A DNA stretch of 64,000 bases, taken from Steroidobacter agaridevorans (GTDB taxonomy: Bacteria; Pseudomonadota; Gammaproteobacteria; Steroidobacterales; Steroidobacteraceae). The stretch is from assembly GCF_009932555.1 (NCBI RefSeq), contig NZ_BLJO01000002.1:713399-777398 (forward strand). The letters run 5' to 3'. The number at the start of each line of letters is the position of its first letter. Positions within the stretch are counted from its first letter, which is position 1. The position numbers were made by a program, and so were the translations under genes. Shown here piece after piece: positions 41,434 through 50,041 of this stretch. The notes beneath the pieces were generated by a model. That model saw nothing but the letters and a program-made list of their open reading frames with translations. It did not search any database and was not told the DNA's origin.

Positions 41434-43029
41434 TCAGTCGGGAATATAGCGCTCGAGGCGCGGTGCGACCTGGCCCGCGAACTCGACCAGTCGGCGATCG
41501 CCGTTCTGCACGGGCTCGCCGATCGCCAACGGCGTCACCAGGCGCACCAGCGCTCCATCGGTGCGCTGACGGGTGAGCGAGTCGAGGAACAAGTACCACT
41601 TCACCAGATATTCATTGGTGATGACGCGGCCACGCTGCTGGAACCAGTAATACACCAGCTGTTTGCGGCTGCCGAGCTCGATCTGCACCCGGTTCGCGCG
41701 CAGCGGCTTGCCGGCCACTTGCACACCAGCCACCTCGACCTCATCGAACTCGGTCATACGCCAACCGCCGCCGGGCAGGCATGAGCGCGGCGAATGTGCC
41801 GAGCTGCCGGCACGTTGCGAGTCGTACCACGCCACATAGAAGTTCACGGCCTCACGGCCGCCGCGCATGTAATCCGAGATGATGTAGTCATCCAGCTTGA
41901 GCTGGTCCAGGAAGATCTGTTCCATCGCGCTGCGCTTGCCGGTCCAGGACTCGACTTGATTCGGGAACGCGAAGAACGATTCGCGCTTCGGAATAGCCTC
42001 GGCGCGTTCCGGCGCCAGCATCACGCCAGCCGCGAAGGCACTGACGATCACCGTACTTACGATGAAGGATGCCGGCGCGGCGCGATGAACCGGCGGCGCG
42101 CTGCTATCGATGGGCTCGGCTTCGTCCAACCCGAACACCTCGCGCCACGGACGACGATTCTTGCCGATCCTGGCGAGCAGCATCATCTCCAGCAGCAACA
42201 CGCCGGCGCTGGTCATGAACACCGCCCAGCCCTGGAAGTCGTGCAGGAAGCCTTCCGCCATCTTGTGGCCCCAATGCTCCACCATCACCCCGATGGTGCC
42301 GATGCGGAAGCTGTTCATGAGAATGGTCACGGGAATGCTGGAAACGAACAACAGCCAGCGCTTCCACATCTCGACCTTGAACATATAGGCCATGATGAAG
42401 CCCATGGTCATCAGCGGGAACAGATAGCGCAGACCATCGCAGGCCTCGGCCACCTGCAGCTTGTAGCCGCCGAGGTCGATGACGTTGCCTTCGACGAACA
42501 CGCTGATGTCGAACAGGCGAATGAACCAAACGCCGATCTGCGAAGAGATCAGCTGCAGCTGCGCGGAGAAGTTCTGCAGCAGAAACTCGGGCAAAGGAAC
42601 CATCAATGCCAGCAACAGCAGCGGCGCCCACAAGTTCATCGCCGAGCGCACGCCGATCAACGCCACCACCAGGCCGTAGATCGCCAGCAGCAGACCGTAC
42701 TGCTGTACCACGTCGACCGTTGCCAGCACGCCGGCGATCTGCAACAGCGCGCCGAACACGACGAGTGCGACGCCGCCCCACGAGCCGTTGAACTCCAGAC
42801 GCGCCAGCTCGCCCCGACGTTGCCACAGCAAATACGCCGAGATCACCGGAATCAGCAACGCGTGGCTGTACTCTTCGCGCTCCAGCCACGTGGCGATCAT
42901 GTGATCGATGCCGGTCTGCATCATGGCCGCCGTGATCACGGCGACCATGGCCAGGGCGACCCAGGCATACAGCCAGGGGGTGGCGGCCGGCCGGTCCGGC
43001 GCCGCTGACGCTCGAAGTACTGTACTCAT
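41434..43029 (-). CDS. xrtD: Exosortase fused to EpsI domain (VPLPA-specific, XrtD-like)
   Basis: The 531-residue product has an exosortase membrane domain (about 20-300, eight or so helices) with the catalytic set C197 in AEACDGLRYL, R242 in NSFRIGTIG and H263 in EGFLHDFQGW. After a linker, an EpsI domain (about 335-531) follows with VESWTGKR, NFYVAWY and SCLPGGGW. Exosortases cleave sorting signals on exported proteins in an archaeosortase-like transpeptidation. The fused EpsI form is typical of the VPLPA-CTERM type XrtD, and four VPLPA-type proteins lie at 57.8-61.8 kb. ATG 43029 gives the expected N-terminus; the open frame upstream is not used. Confidence 0.92.
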   Translation of the reverse strand: MSTVLRASAAPDRPAATPWLYAWVALAMVAVITAAMMQTGIDHMIATWLEREEYSHALLIPVISAYLLWQRRGELARLEFNGSWGGVALVVFGALLQIAGVLATVDVVQQYGLLLAIYGLVVALIGVRSAMNLWAPLLLLALMVPLPEFLLQNFSAQLQLISSQIGVWFIRLFDISVFVEGNVIDLGGYKLQVAEACDGLRYLFPLMTMGFIMAYMFKVEMWKRWLLFVSSIPVTILMNSFRIGTIGVMVEHWGHKMAEGFLHDFQGWAVFMTSAGVLLLEMMLLARIGKNRRPWREVFGLDEAEPIDSSAPPVHRAAPASFIVSTVIVSAFAAGVMLAPERAEAIPKRESFFAFPNQVESWTGKRSAMEQIFLDQLKLDDYIISDYMRGGREAVNFYVAWYDSQRAGSSAHSPRSCLPGGGWRMTEFDEVEVAGVQVAGKPLRANRVQIELGSRKQLVYYWFQQRGRVITNEYLVKWYLFLDSLTRQRTDGALVRLVTPLAIGEPVQNGDRRLVEFAGQVAPRLERYIPD

Positions 43030-43099
43030 CTGCCGTTCGGCCAGAATTGTTCGTTTGTGAGATCGCGAAGGGTATGGTGGGTGTGTGACAGTCCAAAGA

Positions 43100-44248
43100 C
43101 TAAGCGGCGGTGAAGCTGGCGCTGCGGGCCGGCACGCAGGATCGATACAAGTCGACAAAGCGCCTGCCGATGTGAGACCACTGGTATTTCTCCGCCACCA
43201 GCGCTCGTCCCCGCTCGGCGCTGGCCGCCCGCATCTGCGCATCGGACAGCATTGCCCTCATCGCCTCGCCGAGCCTGTCGGGCACGCCGGGCGCCACGAT
43301 GGCCGCACCCGCGGCCTGCGCTTCCGGAAAGTTACATTCAGGGGTCACGATCAGCGGCGCGCCCGCAGCCAATGCCTCGAGCAATGTGATGCTCTGAGCC
43401 TCGTGACGGCTCGGCTGAATGACACAAATCGCATTCTGCAGCAGAGCTACCTTGGCGGCGCCATAGATCGCGCCGACAACCTTCACGCGAGCGCCGAGTC
43501 CAAGTCGCGCCACTCTCTCGAAAACATTGTCACGTTCGCCGCCGTCCGGGCCGGCGACGATCAGGTCCACGTCAGGAAAAGCCTGCGCCACGGTGGCAAA
43601 CGCATCCACCGCGAGATCCGGCGCCTTGATGTGATGCAAGCGCGCCAGAAACAGCACATAACGACGCCCGGCGGTCAGCTCACGGATTGGCTCCTCCCCC
43701 AGTTGCGTCTGAAACTCCGCCGTGTCGATCCCGTTCGGCAGCACTGCCAATCGCACTGGTGCTGTGACTTTCCCGAGATCCGCCGCTTCGATGTCATTCA
43801 ACACGTGCAGATAACTGGCCCGTCCCAGCAGCTTGCGCCACCCCAGGGCCAGCGCCAGCCGTTTGCGTACCGGCTTCTGGCTCAGGCTGAAGGCCGAGAG
43901 CATCCCGTGCGGGGTGATGACGAAAGGCAAGCCATTGCGGTCCGCCCAGCGCAGCGCGAACAACAATTGCGGTTGCCAGAGCCCGTGAACGTGGAGCACA
44001 TCGATATTCGATTCGCGCAGCACACTGATCGCATCCCGACCGGGCGAGGTGAAAGCCACAGCAACCCGATCCATGCCGCGCACTTGCGCCAGGCTCTTAC
44101 GGACATCGTCGAATCGCGCTTGGGGATGAGAGGCAAGCAACGTGACGGCCGCTGCGTGGCTTGCCTGTGCGCTCGCCAGGCGAGTCGCGACGGCGGGCGG
44201 ACCGCCTTGAGCCGGATCGAGCGAGGTAATCAGATGAGCGATGCGCAT
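43100..44248 (-). CDS. Glycosyltransferase family 4
   Basis: The 382-residue GT-B enzyme has an N-terminal acceptor domain (MRIAHLITSLDPAQGGPP, VHGLWQPQ, TPHGML) and a nucleotide-sugar domain with VLPNGID, VLFLARLHHIKAPDL, VAGPDGGE and the acidic HEAQSITLLEALAAGAPLIVT signature. It is one of four transferases that add sugars to the undecaprenyl-linked repeat unit. ATG 44248 is five bases after the stop of the acetyltransferase gene, so the two are coupled. Confidence 0.9.
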   Translation of the reverse strand: MRIAHLITSLDPAQGGPPAVATRLASAQASHAAAVTLLASHPQARFDDVRKSLAQVRGMDRVAVAFTSPGRDAISVLRESNIDVLHVHGLWQPQLLFALRWADRNGLPFVITPHGMLSAFSLSQKPVRKRLALALGWRKLLGRASYLHVLNDIEAADLGKVTAPVRLAVLPNGIDTAEFQTQLGEEPIRELTAGRRYVLFLARLHHIKAPDLAVDAFATVAQAFPDVDLIVAGPDGGERDNVFERVARLGLGARVKVVGAIYGAAKVALLQNAICVIQPSRHEAQSITLLEALAAGAPLIVTPECNFPEAQAAGAAIVAPGVPDRLGEAMRAMLSDAQMRAASAERGRALVAEKYQWSHIGRRFVDLYRSCVPARSASFTAA

Positions 44249-44253
44249 CTCGG

Positions 44254-44931
44254 TTAGATCCGTTCGCCGCGCAGGCTGCGTCGCTTGACGAGCGCTGCTG
44301 GATTGCCACGATAGATTCCATACTCCTCGGTCGTGGCTGTCAGGATGCTGCCCGCGGTCAGCACACTCATTCTTTTGAGAGTCACACCCGGGCACACGAT
44401 CGCGCGGGCCCCGACCCAAGCCCCGTCTTCGAGTTGGATGGGCGCCGTGATCAAGCCGAAACGCAGGTCGCGATAGTCATGGTTCCCGGTCAGCAGATAG
44501 GCATCCTGCGAAACGCAGGCGTGCGCGCCGATGGTGACTTTCGCAAGATTGTCGATCCACGAGCCTTCTCCGATCCATGCGAAGTCGCCCACCGACAGCA
44601 GCCAGGGATATTTGATGCGCACGCGCGGCTTGATGACGATTCTCCGGCCCATGCGCGCGCCGAATGCACGCAGCAACCATACCTTCGGCGCCGACACCGG
44701 CAATAGGCACGAATCGAAAAACAACGCATGCACGACGTACCAGGCCACGCGTCGTGCGATGGAAGCCTGGGGCGAATAGCCGCGCCGATCGTAATCATCC
44801 AGGCGCGTAAGCGGCCCCTCCTCGCTCGGATGAGACGTCGTCGCGCCGGACGCGTTCAGAAACATGGAATCCACGGGATCGATTTGTTTCTTGGCAAACC
44901 AGCCGCCTTGGTATCCCAACACTGTTACCAT
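44254..44931 (-). CDS. WcaF-like sugar O-acetyltransferase
   Basis: The 225-residue product is a left-handed beta-helix acetyltransferase of the WcaF type: RIVIKPRVRIKYPWLLSVGD, AWIGEGSWIDNLAKVTIG, SQDAYLLTGNHDY (catalytic histidine) and WVGARAIVCPGVTLKRMSVL show hexapeptide repeats. It would acetylate a sugar of the exopolysaccharide, with acetyl-CoA as donor. The first 22 residues are atypical; ATG 44865 would give 203 residues and leave a wider divergent promoter gap to the plus-strand gene at 45000, so the true start may be there. Confidence 0.88.
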   Translation of the reverse strand: MVTVLGYQGGWFAKKQIDPVDSMFLNASGATTSHPSEEGPLTRLDDYDRRGYSPQASIARRVAWYVVHALFFDSCLLPVSAPKVWLLRAFGARMGRRIVIKPRVRIKYPWLLSVGDFAWIGEGSWIDNLAKVTIGAHACVSQDAYLLTGNHDYRDLRFGLITAPIQLEDGAWVGARAIVCPGVTLKRMSVLTAGSILTATTEEYGIYRGNPAALVKRRSLRGERI

Positions 44932-44999
44932 TTAATGTCGTTGACGACTTTCCGCCGGTAGCGCAGCATCCGCGCGCTCTTCCCTCTCCGCTTCCGCCC

Positions 45000-46193
45000 A
45001 TGCGATCCAGCACACGACCGATCCGGGTTGCGCTGTTCCAGAACATCGTTGCGCACTATCGGCAGGCCTTACTGCGCGAACTGGAAAATATTCCGGCGCT
45101 GGAGCTGCATCTGTTCGCCGATACGGATGCCGGCGGCCAGGCGATTCCAGTCCTCGATCTCGCCACGCATCCGAGATTTCACAGGACCGCCTGCCGACCG
45201 ATGTTTCGTGCGACCTGGCAAACCGGCGCGGTCACCGAGGCCGCCACGGGAAGATTCGACGTTTACGTATTCATGGGCGACGCGTCGTGGCTGTCGACCT
45301 GGGTGGCTGCATGCATCGCTCGCGCCAGAGGCCGCCGTGTTCTGTTCTGGACTCATGGCTGGACGCGCCCCGACCGCGGCCTGAAGCGGCTCGTGCGCGT
45401 GTTGTTTTATCGCCTGGCCAACGGACTGCTCCTGTATGGCGAGCATGGCAAGCGGCTCGGCATCGCTGCGGGATTCGATCCGAACCGTCTGCACGTCATC
45501 TTCAACAGCCTGGATTTCGACCAGCAGCAGGCACTCCGCGCGAGCATTTCAGAGGCCGATATCTACAGCATTCGTCGACAGTTGTTCGGCGTCGAGGACG
45601 CGCCGGTGGTCATGGCCACGGCGCGTCTGACATCTGTCAAACGTTTCGACTTGCTGATCCATGCCTGCGCGCTCGCGCGCCGGAGCCGGCCCGACCTGCG
45701 ACTGCTGATCGTTGGAGATGGCCCGGAAAAGGGCTCCCTCGAGCAGCTCGCCGCCGAATGTGGCGTAGCTGCGGCTTTCGTTGGACCTTGTTACGACGAG
45801 GCGACGCTGACGCGATATTTCGCATGCGCCAATGTCACCGTTTCACCTGGCAACGTCGGGCTGACGTGCATGCATAGCTTGGGGTATGGCGTGCCGGTCA
45901 TCACGCACGACGAAGCCAAACAACAGATGCCCGAATTCGAAGCGATCGTTCCCGGAGTGACGGGTGCGCTGGTATCGAAGGATTCCGTCGAGGCGCTGGC
46001 GGCAGCCATCGTTGCATGGACCGCAACGGCCGCGGTCAGCCCAGAGACGCGCGAAGCCTGCCTCGCTGCGATACGCGAACGCTATCATCCTCGCGTTCAG
46101 GCACGTTTGCTGAGCGAGGCAATGCTGAGCGCCGGCAGCTCAGCGACGATAGGTCGAAACCGTCAAGAAGATGTCCTGCCACGTGTGCCGTAA
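45000..46193 (+). CDS. Glycosyltransferase family 4, opposite orientation
   Basis: The 397-residue GT-B transferase has VALFQNIVAHYRQALLREL at the N-terminus, FWTHGW and then the donor-binding part VMATARLTSVKRFDLL, LLIVGDGPEKGSLE and PGNVGLTCMHSLGYGVPVITH. It is the only plus-strand gene within the 35-58 kb locus. Its last 54 bases overlap the convergent flippase gene, so antisense transcription is possible. Role: addition of a sugar to the repeat unit. Confidence 0.9.
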   Translation: MRSSTRPIRVALFQNIVAHYRQALLRELENIPALELHLFADTDAGGQAIPVLDLATHPRFHRTACRPMFRATWQTGAVTEAATGRFDVYVFMGDASWLSTWVAACIARARGRRVLFWTHGWTRPDRGLKRLVRVLFYRLANGLLLYGEHGKRLGIAAGFDPNRLHVIFNSLDFDQQQALRASISEADIYSIRRQLFGVEDAPVVMATARLTSVKRFDLLIHACALARRSRPDLRLLIVGDGPEKGSLEQLAAECGVAAAFVGPCYDEATLTRYFACANVTVSPGNVGLTCMHSLGYGVPVITHDEAKQQMPEFEAIVPGVTGALVSKDSVEALAAAIVAWTATAAVSPETREACLAAIRERYHPRVQARLLSEAMLSAGSSATIGRNRQEDVLPRVP

Positions 46194-47558
46194 CAGCAGA
46201 TTGCCGACCACCGCCAGTCCCACAAAGAGCAGCATCACGGCCACTGCCGATGTGCCGGCGATTCCCAGCGCCAACAGCAACGCGGCGATGCTGATCGCGG
46301 CCGCAACCGATAGCACCAGCAGGATGCTGCGCCAGGGAACGCCGAGTCGCGTCTGAATCATCACAAACACCGCGACAAAAAGTGCATAGAAGACAGCGAG
46401 CGCAATAGCGATCGACTCGACAGTGCCGTGGTAACGCGAGGCCACCGCCGCCACGGCGATGCCGCCGACTGCATAGGCGCTCAGCACCCAGAAACGCACA
46501 CGCCACAGTCCCCGGGCATCGATCAGTGCGCGGCCGGCGTTCACGATCAGCCAGACGGGAATGCACGTGACGAGAATCTGCGCGGCCGGCGCGGCGATGT
46601 CCCACTTGCCGCGCCAGACCAGGTTCATGAGCCACGGCAGCAACAGCGCACAGACAATCGAGAACGGAATGCCCGCGACAGCGATGCCGCGAACGACGCG
46701 TGCATACAGCACCACCTGTTGCGACCGGTCGCGGTTCAAGCTGCTGAGCACCGTCGGCAGCACTGTCTCGATGGCGCTGTAAACCGGCATGCTGAGGGCC
46801 AGCACCAACTGGAAGGCAAAGAAGAAGATGCCGACCGTTCTGGTATCGGTCAGCGCGCTGACTGCGAAGTACACGCCGTTGGTCGCCAGCGCCAGCGCGG
46901 CGGAGCTCAGCATGATCCAGCGCGTGTCCGCAAACAGCAGGAAATAATCACGCCACTGCGTCTTGTGTGCAGGTGGATCGACCGGCAGTGCGCCCGCATA
47001 ACGTCGGCCGGCGATGCTCTCATAGCTGGCTTGCAGCAGCGGCGCGATGGCGAAACTCACCGGGCCGAGCCCGGCAAATGCCAGCAGCGCAATGCTCGCG
47101 TGCCACAGCAGGGTCGACCACAGCGTCATGCTCGCCACGGCCCGGAAGTTGCGATCGACGATCAGCCGGGAACGATAGATGAGCGACGGCGCACTCAACG
47201 GCAGCGACAGCGCGATGCCGGTCAGCACCAGAGCGAGCGAAGTGCGTTCGCCGAACGCCGGCGCCGCCATCGCCAGCAGAATCAGCGTGCCGAGTGCGTT
47301 TATCGCCAGCGAATAGTTGCGATACAGGCGCACCTTCGCGTGCAGCTCCTCGGCTCGTTGGATCATGATCTGGCCAATGCCGCCATTGCGCAGAGCCGTG
47401 ATCATCGCGGACATGGACAGCGCGAGCGCATAGATGCCGAAGTCCTCAGGCACCAGCAGCCAGCCGACCACGACCTGGCCTGCCACGGTCACCAGGCGCG
47501 CCAGCGTGTTGCTGGCGAAAACCCAAGTCATGCCGTCGATGGCACTGCGAGATGTCAT
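46140..47558 (-). CDS. Wzx-like oligosaccharide flippase
   Basis: The 472-residue protein is strongly hydrophobic with about 12-14 membrane helices and the MOP/polysaccharide-transporter pattern (GMTWVFASNTLARLVTVAGQ, VPEDFGIYALALSMSAM, SALTDTRTVGIFFFAFQ). It would move the lipid-linked repeat unit from the cytoplasmic to the periplasmic leaflet. It is 27 bases downstream of a glycosyltransferase gene in the main leftward operon and overlaps the convergent transferase at its 3' end. Confidence 0.9.
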   Translation of the reverse strand: MTSRSAIDGMTWVFASNTLARLVTVAGQVVVGWLLVPEDFGIYALALSMSAMITALRNGGIGQIMIQRAEELHAKVRLYRNYSLAINALGTLILLAMAAPAFGERTSLALVLTGIALSLPLSAPSLIYRSRLIVDRNFRAVASMTLWSTLLWHASIALLAFAGLGPVSFAIAPLLQASYESIAGRRYAGALPVDPPAHKTQWRDYFLLFADTRWIMLSSAALALATNGVYFAVSALTDTRTVGIFFFAFQLVLALSMPVYSAIETVLPTVLSSLNRDRSQQVVLYARVVRGIAVAGIPFSIVCALLLPWLMNLVWRGKWDIAAPAAQILVTCIPVWLIVNAGRALIDARGLWRVRFWVLSAYAVGGIAVAAVASRYHGTVESIAIALAVFYALFVAVFVMIQTRLGVPWRSILLVLSVAAAISIAALLLALGIAGTSAVAVMLLFVGLAVVGNLLLRHTWQDIFLTVSTYRR

Positions 47559-47585
47559 GGCTTTGGACGGCGCCCGCGACGGCCG

Positions 47586-48671
47586 TCAGGTCGGTACAGC
47601 CGCGCTGGATGAGCGACGTGAGGACCGCCTCGACTTCAACCCCTCCAGATGCTCTCGATACAACGCTGTGAGCGAGCGAGCCGATGCGTCCCACGTCAAA
47701 TGCTCGAGGATGTGCTCGCGCAGTTGTGCGCTCCTGGGCCGATTCCACGCCTGCAGCAGCGCGCGTTTGATGTCGTCCGGCCGGTACGGATCGACGTAGT
47801 CAGCGTGCCTCAGAAAATAATCGGGCGGCCCGCCGTTCTTTGTGATCACCAGATTCGCGCCCCGCGCAGCGGCCTCCAGCGCAACCAGCCCGGTTCCTTC
47901 ATGAATGCTGGGCAGGCAAAACACGCGGCACAGGCTGTACAGCGCGTCCCGCGTTTGAGCGTCGACGAAGCCAAGCAGGTGCAGTCGCCCGCTGCGACGT
48001 GCTGTGCGCTCCAGCGTGTCGAGAATGGCGCCGGGTGACGAGCGTCCCGCGATTACCAGTGGCAGACCGAGCTCGTCAGCCGCGGCTGCCAGTCTCAGCA
48101 CATTCTTTCGAGGCTGAGTGAACGCACTTATATGCAGCACGAATTCCGCCGGCAGACCGAGTCGCCGCCGATGTTCCTCGAGATCGCAAGGCGCGGCCAA
48201 CGGCGGTGGATTGCACCCATTCAGCACGATGCCTGTTCGTTCACGCGCCACGCCCAGGCCGAAGACCATGCGATCGCTCTCATGGCTCGATCGGCAGATC
48301 ACCAGATCGCTGTCCCGCGCCTGCTCGCGCATCACGCCCTGAGCCGACGGAAAGCGCGGCGACAGCCCGCCCAGCCAGGCAGCTGCGCGGTACAAAGCAA
48401 ACGGCTGATTCGAATCGATGATGGGCGAAAACACCAGCAACCCGGGCTTGTGCAGGCGACGTTCGCGTGTCACGCCCTGTAGAGGCAGGCCCCCGACGTA
48501 GAAATGCAGCACGTCGAGCTCGCGCTCGTCACGCCACTCCCAGGGATTCAGGCGCAAGACCGTGTGCCCTAGCCGCTCGAGCGCCGCAGCTTGCTGGCGC
48601 GCCTGCTCGGCAACGCCGTTCGCTGGATTGGCGACCGCGAAGATCGATGGCAGCAGCATGCCGATGCGCAT
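47586..48671 (-). CDS. Glycosyltransferase family 4
   Basis: The 361-residue product is a GT-B transferase: N-terminal MRIGMLLPSIFAVANPANG with GVAEQARQQAAALERLGH, then VLNGCNPPP, VLHISAFTQPRKNVLRL, LLGFVDAQTRDALYSLCRVF and the acceptor/donor signature HEGTGLVALEAAARGANLVIT. The C-terminus is basic and serine-rich (SRRSSRRSSS). It lies seven bases after a methyltransferase gene. Confidence 0.88.
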   Translation of the reverse strand: MRIGMLLPSIFAVANPANGVAEQARQQAAALERLGHTVLRLNPWEWRDERELDVLHFYVGGLPLQGVTRERRLHKPGLLVFSPIIDSNQPFALYRAAAWLGGLSPRFPSAQGVMREQARDSDLVICRSSHESDRMVFGLGVARERTGIVLNGCNPPPLAAPCDLEEHRRRLGLPAEFVLHISAFTQPRKNVLRLAAAADELGLPLVIAGRSSPGAILDTLERTARRSGRLHLLGFVDAQTRDALYSLCRVFCLPSIHEGTGLVALEAAARGANLVITKNGGPPDYFLRHADYVDPYRPDDIKRALLQAWNRPRSAQLREHILEHLTWDASARSLTALYREHLEGLKSRRSSRRSSSAAVPT

Positions 48672-48678
48672 ACTCGAT

Positions 48679-49281
48679 CTACTTCACCAGGGTCAGCGCA
48701 ATGTTCTGAGCGGGAAACAGCCGGCTCAGGAACGTCAGCTCGTAATACTTCTGCAGCTTGAAATGCAGGTTGACGACCGGCTCGAGCAGATAGTCCCACA
48801 GCAGCGGCCCGCGAAAGAACGTCAAGCGGCGCTCGCCGATCGCGGCAAAGGAAAAATCGAAGTAGTACGAGCGCGCGCCCGCGCCGACGAAAAAGTCGAA
48901 GGTGCGGATGGAGAAGCGCTGACGGTGCGTCGGGTCGATGTAGTTGTCCACCGATGTGAAATGCGGAACCTGCACGTAAAGAGTGCCGCCAACGCGCAGG
49001 ATGCGGTGAATCTCGCGCAACAGCCGCGGGTAATCGACGTGCTCCAAAACGTCCTTGGCGCACACATGATCGAACTGCTGGTCATGGAATGGCAGCGGCA
49101 ACTGGTCCAGGTCGTGCACCACGTCCACGCCGGGCAACGCAGCACGATCCAGATTGACCCAGCCCGGACGGATGTCGGTGCCGCAGCCGAGATTGAGCTT
49201 TCTCGACGCCGACGCCTCGGCGCCGGTGCGCGCAGCCGCGTCAGGCCAGCTCGTAGACGATGGTGGTGATACGGCCGCCAT
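48679..49281 (-). CDS. SAM-dependent methyltransferase
   Basis: The 200-residue class I methyltransferase has motif I KLNLGCGTDIRPGWVNLD (about 28-45), DLDQLPLPFHDQQFD and CAKDVLEHVDYPRLLREIHR. It is of the type found in polysaccharide clusters, where it methylates a sugar or a chain end. The start ATG 49281 overlaps the upstream methyltransferase gene by 41 bases, an unusually long but in-locus overlap; no other start before motif I is available. Confidence 0.88.
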   Translation of the reverse strand: MAAVSPPSSTSWPDAAARTGAEASASRKLNLGCGTDIRPGWVNLDRAALPGVDVVHDLDQLPLPFHDQQFDHVCAKDVLEHVDYPRLLREIHRILRVGGTLYVQVPHFTSVDNYIDPTHRQRFSIRTFDFFVGAGARSYYFDFSFAAIGERRLTFFRGPLLWDYLLEPVVNLHFKLQKYYELTFLSRLFPAQNIALTLVK

Positions 49282-49960
49282 ATTTAGGAATATCCAGAAT
49301 GATCTGCTGGGCTCGCGTGCGCAGCTCGAAAGGCGGTGCAGTCAACACGACGCCGGAGTTGGCGTCGAGCCGGATGCCCGAGCCGTGGCGATGATCCGCG
49401 TTCGGCACAAAGTCATGGCCCGCCGGCAGATGCTCGGTGAGCACGAGATAACGAAACTGCGGCAGCTTGGCGACGACGCTCGCGATCTGCTCATTGCTGA
49501 GATGCTGCAGAACCTGGCGGATGAACACCACATCGCCGGCTGGCAGCGGATCCTTGACGATGTCGACGCAGCGGAAATCGACATCCAGGGAAGCGAACTG
49601 ACGGCGGTTGTACGCGATGAGATCGGCAACCACGTCGCACGCAATGTAGCTGCCGCAGGCGCTGCGTATGCGACGTCCGACATTGAAATCGCCGCAGCCC
49701 AGATCGACGACGGCCGGCCGAGCCGGCAAGCTGCTGAGAAATCCGCTCACCGCGCCCACATACGGTTGGATCAAACCGGCGTCGTGACTGCCAGGCCCCG
49801 AATAGAACCTGCGACGCAGGGTTCGGCCCCACAGTCCTTCGCGATACACCTGCGTAAACACGTCTTCCGGCGTGCCGCCGCCGGCGGACGGAAGGCCTGG
49901 CTCAAGCGTCGCCCGTGAACGTGACAGCAGAGATCGTATCGCCAGTCGTGCCAGTCTCAT
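49241..49960 (-). CDS. SAM-dependent methyltransferase
   Basis: The 239-residue product has the Rossmann-like motif VVDLGCGDFNVGRRI (about 87-101), CDVVADLI and the post-motif VVFIRQVLQHLSNEQI. N-terminal residues contain a basic helix. The sequence differs from the adjacent methyltransferase, so this is not a simple duplication. Target is unknown; sugar methylation is the most likely in this context. Confidence 0.87.
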   Translation of the reverse strand: MRLARLAIRSLLSRSRATLEPGLPSAGGGTPEDVFTQVYREGLWGRTLRRRFYSGPGSHDAGLIQPYVGAVSGFLSSLPARPAVVDLGCGDFNVGRRIRSACGSYIACDVVADLIAYNRRQFASLDVDFRCVDIVKDPLPAGDVVFIRQVLQHLSNEQIASVVAKLPQFRYLVLTEHLPAGHDFVPNADHRHGSGIRLDANSGVVLTAPPFELRTRAQQIILDIPKYGGRITTIVYELA

Positions 49961-50041
49961 GGACCTATCCGTGAAGGACGCGCAAGGGGCGCAATTTGCA
50001 TGCTATTTATGACGAGATGATGATGGCGATGGAGCGCCGGC

